Below are positions 7,755-18,099 of a DNA stretch of 64,000 nt, one piece after another. A model generated the notes under the pieces. It was not told the DNA's origin. It worked only from the letters and a program-made list of their open reading frames with translations, and did not search any database. Position numbers and translations under genes: made by a program. The stretch covers positions 124,001 to 188,000 of the forward strand of contig NZ_JADEYC010000019.1 in NCBI RefSeq assembly GCF_015209505.1, given 5' to 3'. The stretch comes from Saccharopolyspora montiporae. GTDB lineage: Bacteria > Actinomycetota > Actinomycetes > Mycobacteriales > Pseudonocardiaceae. Within the stretch, counting starts at the first letter, position 1; each line of letters begins with the position of its first letter.

Positions 7755-8378
7755 TCAGCGGTGCGGCCTGCGGCAGGTGTAGATCCGGGCCGGCGGGGCG
7801 TTGCGCCAGACCGTGCGCGAGGTCAATACCTCGTCGAAGTTCTCGTCGAGCCTGCGCCGGAACCCGCGCGCCCCGGACATGCCCAGCGCGTGCAGGTAAG
7901 CGAAGGTGGTGAACGCCGCACCGGGGGCGAGCATGCCGCCCACCTGGTGCAGGATGGCGTGCTGCGCGTCGGCCGGGAAGATCGACCAGGGCAGTCCGCT
8001 GATCACCGCGTCGACCGACCCGACCCCGGCGTTGGCCAGCAGCTGATCCAGTTCGGCCGCGTCGCCTTCCACGACTTCCAGCCACGGCAGCCGGGTGCGC
8101 AGGTAGTCGGCCATGCCCGGATCCAGTTCCACCGCGATGTGCCGGCCTGCGCTGGGCATGCGGGCGGAGACGGCGCGGCTCAACGATCCGGTCCCGGGCC
8201 CGAGCTCCACGACCACCGGCGCGTCACCGCTGGGCACGACCGCGGCCATCTCCCGGGCCAGCCAGCTCGAACTCGGCGCCACAGCGCCCACTTTGCCCGG
8301 GTTGCGCACTGCGCGGTGCAGGAACGCGCGGTAACCGGCGGGGGCCTGCTGGGGATGGCTGGTGCGCTCCGTGGTCAC
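7755..8378 (-). CDS. SAM-dependent methyltransferase, PmtA/rRNA-dimethylase-like
   Basis: A 207-residue class I methyltransferase. The SAM-binding loop is VVELGPGTGSLSRAV and motif II acidic VELDPGM follows; SGLPWSIFP stands at the position of the NLPY-type motif IV seen in phospholipid N-methylases and KsgA relatives. The N-terminal stretch (FLHRAVRNPGKVGAVAPSS) is typical of the phosphatidylethanolamine-methyltransferase-like group. The GTG start is preceded by GGAAGGG. It is convergent with the esterase, six bases apart. The substrate is unknown; phospholipid headgroup or rRNA are possibilities. Confidence 0.8.
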   Translation of the reverse strand: MTTERTSHPQQAPAGYRAFLHRAVRNPGKVGAVAPSSSWLAREMAAVVPSGDAPVVVELGPGTGSLSRAVSARMPSAGRHIAVELDPGMADYLRTRLPWLEVVEGDAAELDQLLANAGVGSVDAVISGLPWSIFPADAQHAILHQVGGMLAPGAAFTTFAYLHALGMSGARGFRRRLDENFDEVLTSRTVWRNAPPARIYTCRRPHR

Positions 8379-8580
8379 TGCTGCCCTTCCGTCGCCGGGA
8401 CCCGAACCACCGCCACCCTATCGGTACGCCGGTCGGCGGCACCGCAGGCGCCGATCGGCGGGGAAATCGCATGCGTCGCGAACGGAGGAAACAATTCGCG
8501 GAATTGCGATGCGGGAAATCGCCCCGGGTGGGGCTTGGCGGGCTTGCTCCGGAGCGGGGCAAGCCCGTCGCGCGCGTCCG

Positions 8581-8730
8581 TCAGACGGTTTGGCCGGCCA
8601 CCGGAACGACGTCCGGAACGACCTGGTCAACGGTCTTCCGCTGGAACTTGTTCGCCCAGATCGCCGCCGCGCTCGCCATCGCCAGCGCAACGACCGTCTC
8701 GGCTGCCAGCACCGTCCACACCGTTGCCAC
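8581..8730 (-). CDS. 49-residue single-span membrane protein
   Basis: GTG start with a GGAGGCAGGAA site just upstream. The product is almost entirely one hydrophobic helix (about residues 4-26, VWTVLAAETVVALAMA...) followed by a short basic and polar tail (NKFQRKTVD). A weak promoter (TTTAAC, 18 bp, TACCAT) can be placed at 8851-8880 on the complement. I do not recognise a family. The strong ribosome binding site and sensible topology favour a real gene. Confidence 0.5.
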   Translation of the reverse strand: MATVWTVLAAETVVALAMASAAAIWANKFQRKTVDQVVPDVVPVAGQTV

Positions 8731-8942
8731 TTCCTGCCTCCCTCCTGCGAACCGCCCCGACTCCCGTCCGCGCGCGCACGCGACCGGCGGACGCACGAGG
8801 TCCGCTCGGCCGACGGGAGAAGGTTTGGGGAACCGATACCTGCGTGCGCAATGGTAGGGGCGGGTTTCGGGTGTGTTAAAGCGAGGCCGAACGTGTCCTG
8901 CGTCGCACCGGACCGGCGGCACCCGACCGGGTGCGGCGGACG

Positions 8943-9749
8943 TCACCGCTTGCGGCCGACGGCCGCCAGGATGCAGTGCTGCACCGGCTGCGGATCGGCC
9001 AGGCGCGGGCCGTCCGGCCACCAGTCCATGGCCGGGACGAGACCCGGTTCCACCAGGTCGAGCCCGGGCAGCATCCGCTCGATCTCCGCCCTGCTGCGGA
9101 AGTGGTCGGCATCCGTGCCGTGGTCGAGCATGGACTGCCGGATCCGTTCCACCTGCTGCCCGGGAACACCGCCCGGATCGTGGAAGTGGCTGAACGCGAC
9201 GAACGAACCGGCGGGCAGCGCGTCGACGTAGGTCCGCATCAGGCCGGGCAGATCCAGCGAATCGGGCTGGTGGTGCAGCGTGGCGAGCTGGTAGAGCGCG
9301 ATGGGCCGCCGCCAGTCGAGGTGGCGGCGCACGGTCTCGTTGCCGAGCACCTGGTCCGGGTCGGTCAAGTCGGCGACCGCGAACGTGGTGCGCTCGTCAT
9401 CGTCGAGCAGGGCGCGCCCGTGCGCGGCCACGCTCGGATCGTTGTCCGAATACACGACGCGGGCGCGCGGGTCGGTGCGCTGCACGACCTGGTGGGTGTT
9501 CTCCGCCGTCGGTAGCCCGGAACCCAGGTCCAGGAACTGGTCCACTCCTGCGTTGGTGACCAGGAACCTGGTCATCCGGATCAGCAAGGCGCGGTTCTCC
9601 ACCGCCAGCGCCACCGCACCGGGCGCCAGCGACTCCGCCGCGCCGACCGCCTGCCGGTCCACCTCGAAGTTGTCCTTGCCGCCCAGGGCGTAGTTGTACA
9701 TCCGGGCGACGCTGGGGGTGCTGGTGTCCACGGGGAGTTCGGCGACCAT
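8943..9749 (-). CDS. SAM-dependent methyltransferase, Methyltransf_19 (DUF574) family
   Basis: 268 residues, the usual length for this actinomycete family. Typical landmarks are the N-terminal ARMYNYALGGKDNFEVDR, the glycine loop FLDLGSGLPTAENTH, VYSDNDPSV, and the C-terminal WWPDGPRLAD. Actinomycete genomes carry many paralogues, often of unknown substrate. It is a single gene with no operon partner, and the ATG start agrees with the conserved N terminus. Confidence 0.9.
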   Translation of the reverse strand: MVAELPVDTSTPSVARMYNYALGGKDNFEVDRQAVGAAESLAPGAVALAVENRALLIRMTRFLVTNAGVDQFLDLGSGLPTAENTHQVVQRTDPRARVVYSDNDPSVAAHGRALLDDDERTTFAVADLTDPDQVLGNETVRRHLDWRRPIALYQLATLHHQPDSLDLPGLMRTYVDALPAGSFVAFSHFHDPGGVPGQQVERIRQSMLDHGTDADHFRSRAEIERMLPGLDLVEPGLVPAMDWWPDGPRLADPQPVQHCILAAVGRKR

Positions 9750-9800
9750 GATCGGCAGCGTATCCCGCTGGCGGGGCGGCCGGAATCCCGACCGCGGCGA

Positions 9801-11144
9801 TCAGCCGCTGCGCTGCGGCACGAGCCGCTGCAGCACGTGGTAGCCGAGCAAGACCACCAGCGTGCCCAGCGAGATACCGCTGATGCTGAACTCGGGGGTG
9901 ACGTCCAGGCTCACGTCGCCGATGCCGATGACCAGCCCTGCCGCCAGCGGCAGCAGGTTGACCGGATCACCGAAATCCACCCGGTTCTCCACCCAGATCT
10001 TGGCGCCGAGCAGCGCGATCATCCCGTAGAGCACGACGGTGATCCCGCCCAGCACACCGCCGGGGGTGGCGGCGATGACCGCACCGAACTTGGGGCAGAG
10101 CCCGAACACGATCGCCACCGCCGCCGCGACCCAGTAGGCCGCGGTGGAATACACCCGGGTGGCGGCCATCACGCCGATGTTCTCCGCGTAGGTGGTGGTC
10201 GCCGGACCGCCGACCGCGCTGGACAGCGTGCTGGCGAACCCGTCGGCGAACACCGCGCGGCCCAGGCTGCCGTCCAGGTTCCGCCCGGTCATCTCCTCGA
10301 CGGCCTTGATGTGCCCGGTGTTCTCGGCGATGAGCGCGATCACCGCGGGCAGCACGACGACGATCGCCGCGGCGTCGAAGGAGGGCGCGTGCAGCGTCGG
10401 CAGCCCGAACCAGGCGGCGTCGCCGACGGCGCTGAGATCCACCCGCGGGTGCGTGCCGACCTGACCGTCCGCGTCCGGTGCGGTGATCGGACCCAGCCCC
10501 AGGTCCAGCAACCAGGACAGCGCGTAGCCGAACACCAGGCCGAGGAACACCGCGATCCGCGACCACAGCCCGGGCAACAGCAGGCTGGCCGCCAGCACCA
10601 CGACCAGCGTCGCCAACGCGACCCACTGGTCCTGCGGCCAGTAGGTCTCGGCGACCACCGGCGCGAGGTTGAACCCGATGAGCATGACCACCGCGCCGGA
10701 CACGGCGGGCGGCAGCAGCCGGTGCACGACGCGCGCGCCGACGAAGTGGATCACCAGGCCGAGCACGGACAGCACCAGCGCGCAGACCAGGATCGCGCCG
10801 GTGACGGTGGAGCTGTCGCCGCCGCCGGCGCGGATGATCGCCACCGCACCCACGAACGAGGCGCTGCTGCCCAGGTAGCTGGGCACCTTTCCCTGCACGA
10901 TCAGCAGGAACAAGATCGTGGCGACCCCGGAGACCATGATGGCCAGGTTCGGGTCCAGTCCCATGAGCACCGGGAACACGAAGGTCGCGCCGAACATGGC
11001 CACCACGTGCTGGGCACCGAGCCCGATCGTGCGCGGCCAGGACAGCCGCTCGTCCGGGGCCACCGGCTCGCCCGGCGCCGGTGTGCTGCCGTCGCCGTGC
11101 ACCGTCCAGCCGATGCCCAGCTTGCCCGCGATCCCCCGCCGCAT
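9801..11144 (-). CDS. NCS2-family uracil/xanthine permease
   Basis: A 447-residue polytopic transporter of nucleobases driven by proton symport. The N terminus has the NCS2 entry motif QHVVAMFGATFVFPVLMGL, and the substrate-site region AENTGHIKAVEEMTGRN and AVGGPATTTYAENIG match the uracil-permease branch. The ATG at 11144 has GGAGGGG upstream and is preferred over a start 13 codons earlier. It is the last gene of the pyrimidine-catabolism operon, 87 bp after the luciferase-like oxidoreductase, which supports uracil or dihydropyrimidine as cargo. Confidence 0.92.
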   Translation of the reverse strand: MRRGIAGKLGIGWTVHGDGSTPAPGEPVAPDERLSWPRTIGLGAQHVVAMFGATFVFPVLMGLDPNLAIMVSGVATILFLLIVQGKVPSYLGSSASFVGAVAIIRAGGGDSSTVTGAILVCALVLSVLGLVIHFVGARVVHRLLPPAVSGAVVMLIGFNLAPVVAETYWPQDQWVALATLVVVLAASLLLPGLWSRIAVFLGLVFGYALSWLLDLGLGPITAPDADGQVGTHPRVDLSAVGDAAWFGLPTLHAPSFDAAAIVVVLPAVIALIAENTGHIKAVEEMTGRNLDGSLGRAVFADGFASTLSSAVGGPATTTYAENIGVMAATRVYSTAAYWVAAAVAIVFGLCPKFGAVIAATPGGVLGGITVVLYGMIALLGAKIWVENRVDFGDPVNLLPLAAGLVIGIGDVSLDVTPEFSISGISLGTLVVLLGYHVLQRLVPQRSG

Positions 11145-11231
11145 GGCGTCCCCTCCCCTGCTCCGCGCCCGCGGCGCCGTCACGTCCGCCGGGGGACTCT
11201 ACAAAGGCCGGCGGGTGTGCCCGCGGACACC

Positions 11232-12251
11232 TCAACCGGTGCGGGCCGGCATCCCGCTCACCCGGGGGATGATCTCCCGGCCGTAGTTGTCCACTGTGGA
11301 ATCGATGGCGTCGTGCATCGCGTACAGCGCGAACTGGTCCACCCCGGCCTCGCGCAGCTCGCCGAGCTTGCGCACGTGGTCGTCCGGGCCGCCCAGCAGG
11401 CAGAACCGGTCGACGATCTCATCGGGCACGAAGTCGGCGCTGCTGGTGCCCGCCCGGCCGTGGTGGGCGTAGTCGTAACCGGTGCGGGCGCGGACGTAGT
11501 CGGTCAGCGCCGCGGGCACCGCGGAACCGGCATCGCCGTAGCGGGACACCAGGTCGGCGACGTGGTTGCCGACCATCCCGCCGAACCAGCGGCACTGCTC
11601 GCGCGCGTGCGCGAGGTCGGAACCGACGTAGGCCGGGGCCGCCGCGCAGATCGTCAGCGAATCCGGATCGCGTCCGGCGGCCCGGGCGGCGTCGCGGACG
11701 TGCTCGACCATCCACCGCGCCAGGTACGGATCGGCCAGTTGCAGGATGAACCCGTCGGCACAGCGCCCGGCCAGCTCCAGCGCCTTCGGCCCGTAGGCGC
11801 CCATCCACACCGGGAGCCGCCCGCCGCGCACCCAGGGCAGCTGCACCGGACTGCCGGAGATCTCGGTCTCCCGACCCTCGGCGAGGTCCTTGATCGCGCG
11901 CATCGCCCGTTCCAGCTGCGCCAGCGTGGTCGGGCGGCCGCCGATGACGCGCACCGCCGAGTCGCCGCGGCCGATCCCGCACACCGAACGCGGGCCGAAC
12001 ATGTCGATGAGGGTGGCGAAGGTGGACGCGCTGACCGTCCAGTCCCGCGACACCGGGTTCGTCACCATCGGACCGACCACCAGGTGGTCGGTGGCGGACA
12101 GGATCTGGCTGTGGATGACGTAGGGCTCCTGCCACAGCACGGTCGAATCGAACGTCCAGCCGTGGCTGAAGCCGAACCGCTCGGCGCGCCGCATCCGGTC
12201 CACGACGGACCAGGCGGGCGGATCGGTCTGCAGCACGAGTCCGAACTGCAC
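11232..12251 (-). CDS. Luciferase-like (LLM) flavin/F420 oxidoreductase of the pyrimidine cluster
   Basis: A 339-residue TIM-barrel oxidoreductase of the bacterial luciferase superfamily, resembling the TIGR03842-type group found next to hydantoinases. Visible features are the N-terminal strand MQFGLVLQTDPPAW, VVGPMVTNPVSRD, the phosphate-binding CGIGRGDSAV, and LPVWMGAYGPKALELAG. It lies 42 bp from the dihydropyrimidinase gene and 87 bp from the permease. No dihydropyrimidine dehydrogenase gene is present in the window, so this enzyme may supply the ring-reduction step, or an oxygenase-type step as in RutA. That role is inference from context. Confidence 0.85.
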   Translation of the reverse strand: MQFGLVLQTDPPAWSVVDRMRRAERFGFSHGWTFDSTVLWQEPYVIHSQILSATDHLVVGPMVTNPVSRDWTVSASTFATLIDMFGPRSVCGIGRGDSAVRVIGGRPTTLAQLERAMRAIKDLAEGRETEISGSPVQLPWVRGGRLPVWMGAYGPKALELAGRCADGFILQLADPYLARWMVEHVRDAARAAGRDPDSLTICAAAPAYVGSDLAHAREQCRWFGGMVGNHVADLVSRYGDAGSAVPAALTDYVRARTGYDYAHHGRAGTSSADFVPDEIVDRFCLLGGPDDHVRKLGELREAGVDQFALYAMHDAIDSTVDNYGREIIPRVSGMPARTG

Positions 12252-12293
12252 GGCGGCCTCCCCGGGGTCGTCGGCGCCACGCGCCGGGAACGG

Positions 12294-13688
<1,395 letters not shown>

Positions 13689-13737
13689 GAACTCCCCGCT
13701 TCCCCCGGCGCCCGCGCGCCGGTGTCGCTGCTGCCGG

Positions 13738-14574
13738 TCACGGTTCGGTCAGCGGCCCGTAGGCGTCCGGGCGCCGGTCCCGGTAGAACGCCCAGGTGCG
13801 CCGGACCTCGTCGACCAGGTCCAGGTCCAGGTCGCGGACCACGAGTTCTTCGCCGTCGCCGGCCGGGTCGCCCACGAAGCGGCCGTAGGGGTCGACGAAG
13901 TAGCTGGTGCCGTAGAAGTCGTTGTCCCCGTACTCCTCCACGCCGACCCGGTTGATCGCGGCCACGAAGTACTCGTTGGCCACCGCGGCGGCGGGCTGCT
14001 CCAGCTGCCAGAGGTAGGCCGACAGCCCGCGGCTGGTCGCCGAGGGGTTGTAGACGAGCTGCGCGCCGGCCAGGCCCAGCGCCCGCCAGCCCTCCGGGAA
14101 GTGCCGGTCGTAGCAGATGTAGACGCCGACCCTGCCCACCGCGGTGTCGAAGACCGGCCAGCCGAGGTTGCCCGGGCGGAAGTAGTACTTCTCCCAGAAC
14201 CCGGGCAGGTGCGGCAGGTGGTGCTTGCGGTACTTGCCCAGGTAGCTGCCGTCGGCGTCGAGCACCGCGGCGGTGTTGTAGTAGAAGCCGGGCCCGTCCT
14301 GCTCGAAGACGGGCACCACGATCACCATGCCCAGTTCGCCGGCCAGCGCCTGCATCCGCTCGGTCGTCGGACCGGGCACGGGTTCGGCCCACCGGTAGTG
14401 CTGCGCCTCCTGCACCTGGCAGAAGTAGGGCGCGTTGAACACTTCCTGGAACCCGATGATCTGCGCGCCCTGGACCGCGGCCGCGCGCGCGTACTGCTCG
14501 TGCAGATCCACCATCGAGGCGCTGTCGCCGGTCCACTTCGCCTGGACCAGTGCTGCGCGGACGTTCGTCGGCAT
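13738..14574 (-). CDS. Beta-ureidopropionase-type nitrilase superfamily amidohydrolase
   Basis: A 278-residue C-N hydrolase expected to cleave N-carbamoyl-beta-alanine to beta-alanine, CO2 and ammonia. The catalytic triad is visible: E44 in GFQEVFNAPYF, K117 in KYRKHHLPH, and C154 in VYICYDRHFPEG. The long antisense-free N-terminal extension of the open frame is not coding; the ATG at 14574 starts at the conserved first beta-strand (NVRAALVQ). It is the first gene of the - strand operon and has a good promoter at 14626-14654. Confidence 0.93.
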   Translation of the reverse strand: MPTNVRAALVQAKWTGDSASMVDLHEQYARAAAVQGAQIIGFQEVFNAPYFCQVQEAQHYRWAEPVPGPTTERMQALAGELGMVIVVPVFEQDGPGFYYNTAAVLDADGSYLGKYRKHHLPHLPGFWEKYYFRPGNLGWPVFDTAVGRVGVYICYDRHFPEGWRALGLAGAQLVYNPSATSRGLSAYLWQLEQPAAAVANEYFVAAINRVGVEEYGDNDFYGTSYFVDPYGRFVGDPAGDGEELVVRDLDLDLVDEVRRTWAFYRDRRPDAYGPLTEP

Positions 14575-14625
14575 GGTGCGGCCCCTTCCAGCTCGGACCG
14601 GCCGCAGCCGGTGCGGAGGGAACCG

Positions 14626-14654
14626 AACATAGGACCCGCTCCCGGCACGCGCAA
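14626..14654 (-). promoter_or_regulatory. Promoter of the pyrimidine-catabolism operon
   Basis: On the complement TTGCGC (14654-14649), a 17-bp spacer and TATGTT (14631-14626) fit a housekeeping sigma promoter, 52 bp from the first start codon. On the opposite strand a weaker pair (TTGCCC at 14731, 18 bp, TAGCGT at 14755) could serve the divergent SDR gene. Confidence 0.5.
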
Positions 14655-14797
14655 TGACCGGCCCGTTACGCGTCGTGGTCGTTCCGGTTCCCCGGCCGAG
14701 GTGACCGGAGCCACCTAGCGGGACGGTCCGTTGCCCAGCGCAGATCGGGAAACCTAGCGTCGTGCCGGTCATCGAGCTGAGGAGAGGGAGCACGCCC

Positions 14798-15589
14798 ATG
14801 CAACGTTTCCAGGACCGCCGCATCGTCGTCACCGGAGCGGCCTCGGGCATCGGCCGGGCGACCGTGCTGCGGCTGCTGAGCGAGGGCGGCGACGTGGTCG
14901 CGGCCGACCTCTCCGCCGACGGGCTCGCGGGCACGACCAAGCTCGCCGAACAGGAGGGCACCGCGGACCGGTTGACGACCGAGGAGGTCGACGTCGCGGA
15001 CGAGGAGTCGGTGACCGGCGCCCTCGGCCGAGCGGTGCGCACCCTGGGCGGGCTGGACGTGCTGGTCAACGCCGCCGGGATGCTGCGCGCCACGCACACG
15101 CACGAGACCACGCTGCAGCAGTGGAACCGGATCCTGTCGGTGAACCTCACCGGAACGTTCCTGGTCACCCGGGAAGCCCTGCCCGCGCTGCTGGAAGGCG
15201 GCAGCGGCGTGGTGGTCAACTTCAGCTCGACGTCGGCCTCGAACGCGCACCCGTACATGGCCGCCTACGCCGCGAGCAAGGGTGGGATCCAGTCGTTCAC
15301 GCACACCCTGGCGCTGGAGTACGGCAGCCGGGGACTGCGGGCGACCTGCGTGGCGCCGGGCAGCATCAAGAGCGGGATCACCGATGCCACACCCGGCTAC
15401 CTGCCCGAGGACTCCGATTGGTCGCTGTTCACCAAGCTGGCACCGGTGCTGTCCACGGACAGCTCGGTGGGCGGTGCGACGATGGCCGGGCCGGAGGCGG
15501 TCGCCGGCGTGGTGGCGATGCTGGCGTCCGAGGACGGCGCGTTCGTCACCGGCACCGAGGTGCGCATCGACGGCGGCACGCACGCGTGA
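14798..15589 (+). CDS. Short-chain dehydrogenase/reductase
   Basis: A 263-residue classical SDR using NAD(P)H. Cofactor motif VVTGAASGIGRA, structural VNAAG, active-site serine in NFSSTSA and YAASKGG (Y-x3-K) are all present, as is the C-terminal VRIDGGTHA. An aspartate after beta-2 (AADLS) suggests NAD preference. The ATG at 14798 has a GGAGAGGGAG site. It is divergent from the pyrimidine operon, sharing the 223-bp intergenic region; whether it belongs to that pathway (for example malonate-semialdehyde-type reduction) is unknown. Confidence 0.9.
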   Translation: MQRFQDRRIVVTGAASGIGRATVLRLLSEGGDVVAADLSADGLAGTTKLAEQEGTADRLTTEEVDVADEESVTGALGRAVRTLGGLDVLVNAAGMLRATHTHETTLQQWNRILSVNLTGTFLVTREALPALLEGGSGVVVNFSSTSASNAHPYMAAYAASKGGIQSFTHTLALEYGSRGLRATCVAPGSIKSGITDATPGYLPEDSDWSLFTKLAPVLSTDSSVGGATMAGPEAVAGVVAMLASEDGAFVTGTEVRIDGGTHA

Positions 15590-15641
15590 GCGGTCGATCC
15601 CGTCACACGTGAACCAGGTGGTGGTCCCGGATTCCGGCCGG

Positions 15642-16043
15642 ATGCGCCATGGTGACCCCGTGCAGGATCCCCCCGGAGCGCGCGCAGACGACCGGTATCG
15701 CCGGAACGGGCAGCCCACGCTGACGACCCGCATGCGCCGGGCCTGGCGCGGCGCGCCGAACCGGCTGCGGCTGGACTGGGCGTTCCGGACGGCGGCGCCG
15801 CCGCTGTTGCTGGTGCACGGGGGCGTCCAGTGGCTGGCCGACGATGTCCGGGTGCGGTCGGTGGTGCCGGCGGTGCTGCTGCTGGTCCTGGCGGTGTTCG
15901 CCGCGCTGCACGTTCGCATGTGGCGCCGCGAAGGCGGGCGGTTCTCCAGAGCGCTGCTGCGCGGCGGGAACGAGTCCTACTGGACCGCGGACGGCATCGC
16001 CGATCCGCCCACGCCGCGCGAGCGGTGGGGCTACCGCAGCTGA
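15642..16043 (+). CDS. 133-residue two-span membrane protein, unknown function
   Basis: An N-terminal polar and basic stretch is followed by two hydrophobic helices (about residues 50-68, RTAAPPLLLVHGGVQWLA, and 73-92, VVPAVLLLVLAVFAALHV) and a cytoplasmic-looking C tail (RWGYRS). The start is uncertain: ATG at 15642, or GTG at 15660 six codons later, and neither has a strong ribosome binding site. Its end is 4 bp from the convergent FAD oxidase gene. I do not recognise a family. Confidence 0.6.
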   Translation: MRHGDPVQDPPGARADDRYRRNGQPTLTTRMRRAWRGAPNRLRLDWAFRTAAPPLLLVHGGVQWLADDVRVRSVVPAVLLLVLAVFAALHVRMWRREGGRFSRALLRGGNESYWTADGIADPPTPRERWGYRS

Positions 16044-16046
16044 CCG

Positions 16047-17432
16047 TCAGCTGCCCACGCCGATGCCGCGGCGTTCCAGCGACCGCAGCCAGCGACCCGG
16101 TTCGCCCTCCGCGCGGTCGGCGCTGGCCACGGCCCGGTGGGTGAGCAGCACCAGCGGCCAGCGCAGCGGTTCCGGCGGGAACGGGCGGGGCAGGTCGCGG
16201 ACCATCCGCAGCCGGGTCAGCGGGGTGTCCCGACCGAAGACCAGGTCCAGGGCCACGAGCGCGGCGAACCGGGACGACGCCAGCCCCAGTCCGCTGAAAC
16301 CCGCCACCCCGGCCAGCCCGCCGTCCAGCGCGGTGGCGAACGCGGGGGTCAGCGTGCTGGTCGTGTCGACCGGGCCGCCCCAGCGGTGGGTGAACCGGAC
16401 GCCGTCCAGCTGCGGGAACGTCGCGGCGAAGGTGGCGGCCAGCGCGCGGTGCGCGGTCGGCCGGTCGCCGAGCCGCGCGGCGGTGCGCCCGCCGTAGAAG
16501 TAGGCGCTGTCGTAGCCGCCCCACAGGATCCGCCCGTCCGGTGTCGGGCGGTAGTAGTGGAACCGGCGCGCGCTGTCGGTGACACCCTGGCGCTCGCGCC
16601 AGCCCAGCTCCCGCCACTGCTGGTCGGACAACGGTTCGGTGACCAGGGCGTAGTCCCACACCGGCAGCACCCTGCGGCGCAGGGCGCGCAGCGGCGCGCG
16701 GTAGGCGTTGGTGGCGAGCACGACGCGCTGCGCGATCACCGTCGCGCTCGGCGTGCGCACCCGGATCCGGCCGGGATCGCCGCGCACGCCGCGGACCGGG
16801 CTGCCCTCGCGGATGCGCACGCCGGCCCGTTCGGCCACTGCGGCCAGCCCGTCGGCCAGCCGCACCGGATCGACCAGTCCCCCGGCCTCGGGCAGCCGCA
16901 CCGCGGCCAGGTATCCGGGCGAGGCGATATCGGCTCGGATCCCGCCCGCGCCTTGGAAACGAGCGGCCATGCCGTATTCCCGGTACAGATCCGCCTCATC
17001 GCGCACCTCGCCGACCTGGTGCGGCGCGGTGGCCACGCTCGTCTTGCCGCACATCCGCAGGTCCGCGTCGATGCCGTGCTCGGCGGCGAACTCGGCGATG
17101 GCCGCCTGGTTCTGCAGCCCGTAGGAGGCCAGGCGCTTGTTCTGCTGCGGCCACCGAGCGTGCCCGTTGTGCAGCCCGTGCGTGAGCGATTCGGACAGGA
17201 AACCACCGCTGAACCCGGTCCCGCCGCAGGCCACCGCATCCGCTTCGAGCAGCAGCACGTCCAGGTCCGGGTTCTGCTCGCGCGCCAGCACGGCGGTCCA
17301 CAGCCCGGTCAGCCCACCGCCGACGACGACGAGATCGGCGCGGTCGCCCGCCCGCGCGGGCTCCCGCCGCTGCGCGCGGGCACCGCCGGTCCAGTACGGC
17401 ACGGGTTCGGCGTCGCGCAGCGGTTCGCTCAT
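16047..17432 (-). CDS. FAD-dependent amine/amino-acid oxidase (DAO family)
   Basis: A 461-residue flavoprotein of the DadA/PuuB type. The Rossmann motif lies near residues 35-60 (LVVVGGGLTGLWTAVLA), followed by GGTGFSGGFLSES and the C-terminal FAD contact region GVAGFSGLGLASSRFAA. ILWGGYDSAYFYGG is like that in gamma-glutamylputrescine oxidases. Its ATG overlaps the stop of the upstream DUF5313 gene by 4 bp (ATGA), so the two are translationally coupled. Polyamine or secondary-amine oxidation is a reasonable guess, not proven. Confidence 0.88.
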   Translation of the reverse strand: MSEPLRDAEPVPYWTGGARAQRREPARAGDRADLVVVGGGLTGLWTAVLAREQNPDLDVLLLEADAVACGGTGFSGGFLSESLTHGLHNGHARWPQQNKRLASYGLQNQAAIAEFAAEHGIDADLRMCGKTSVATAPHQVGEVRDEADLYREYGMAARFQGAGGIRADIASPGYLAAVRLPEAGGLVDPVRLADGLAAVAERAGVRIREGSPVRGVRGDPGRIRVRTPSATVIAQRVVLATNAYRAPLRALRRRVLPVWDYALVTEPLSDQQWRELGWRERQGVTDSARRFHYYRPTPDGRILWGGYDSAYFYGGRTAARLGDRPTAHRALAATFAATFPQLDGVRFTHRWGGPVDTTSTLTPAFATALDGGLAGVAGFSGLGLASSRFAALVALDLVFGRDTPLTRLRMVRDLPRPFPPEPLRWPLVLLTHRAVASADRAEGEPGRWLRSLERRGIGVGS

Positions 17433-17806
17433 TCCCACCACGGGCGGTATCCCGGTCCGTGTTTGCCGAGCCGGCGCACATCGCGCGCGATCTGGCGCGT
17501 CTCGCGGGCCGTGCCCGGTGCGTAGCCGTGCTTGATCGCGCGGTGCTCGGCGGTCTCGCCCGAGTAGCAGATCGAGTAGAACAGCCCGACCAGCAGCCCG
17601 AGCAGGATGGCGTTCAACCGGATCCACAGCGGGCCGGGCAGCAGCACGAGCAGGCAGAACGGCGCGAGCTGGGTCAGCGCGCGTCCGAGGTGCCGCAGCA
17701 TCCACGTCCGGCAGGTGACGTCGTGCAGCACCCATTCGGCGCAGTGCTGCGGGAGCCGGCCGCCGAAGGCGTACCAGACCCACTGCGCGGGATTGGGTCG
17801 GTTCAT
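17429..17806 (-). CDS. DUF5313 family membrane protein
   Basis: 125 residues. The N-terminal NRPNPAQWVWYAFGGRLP and WVLHDVTCRTWMLRHLGRAL are the family hallmarks known from mycobacteria and Pseudonocardiaceae. Two hydrophobic segments follow (LAPFCLLVLLPG and LNAILLGLLVGLFYSICY). The ATG at 17806 fits the family N terminus. The function of DUF5313 is unknown. It is coupled by ATGA overlap to the FAD oxidase. Confidence 0.85.
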   Translation of the reverse strand: MNRPNPAQWVWYAFGGRLPQHCAEWVLHDVTCRTWMLRHLGRALTQLAPFCLLVLLPGPLWIRLNAILLGLLVGLFYSICYSGETAEHRAIKHGYAPGTARETRQIARDVRRLGKHGPGYRPWWE

Positions 17807-17955
17807 CACCACCGGTCCAGGATATCGGCCGCGTTCCGGGCACCGGTACGTGCAGTCGGGGCGCACGCAGACCGAGGTGCATCACCCGTTCGGCGGGGCT
17901 GCGTAACGGGATCGGCGCTACCGGCGATCACCTCAACGAAAGGGGTGTGAGAACC

Positions 17956-18099
17956 GTGTTCGTGGTGATCGTGGCGTTTCTGATGGTGTTGGCCATGGGG
18001 CTGGTGATGTTCACCGATGTCGTCGACGATGGGGGCAAGAACCTGAAGTCGACCGTGGTGCACCTGGTGTCCCGCGGCCTCCGACCGACGGGGCGGTGA
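17956..18099 (+). CDS. 47-residue single-span membrane protein
   Basis: A short frame starting GTG (VFVVIVAFLMVLAMGLVMF), with one N-terminal helix, an acidic patch (TDVVDDGG) and a basic C terminus (SRGLRPTGR). AAAGGGG lies about 9 bases upstream. GTG at 17947 is in frame but too close to that site. The positive-inside topology would place the C tail in the cytoplasm. No family is recognised. Confidence 0.5.
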   Translation: MFVVIVAFLMVLAMGLVMFTDVVDDGGKNLKSTVVHLVSRGLRPTGR

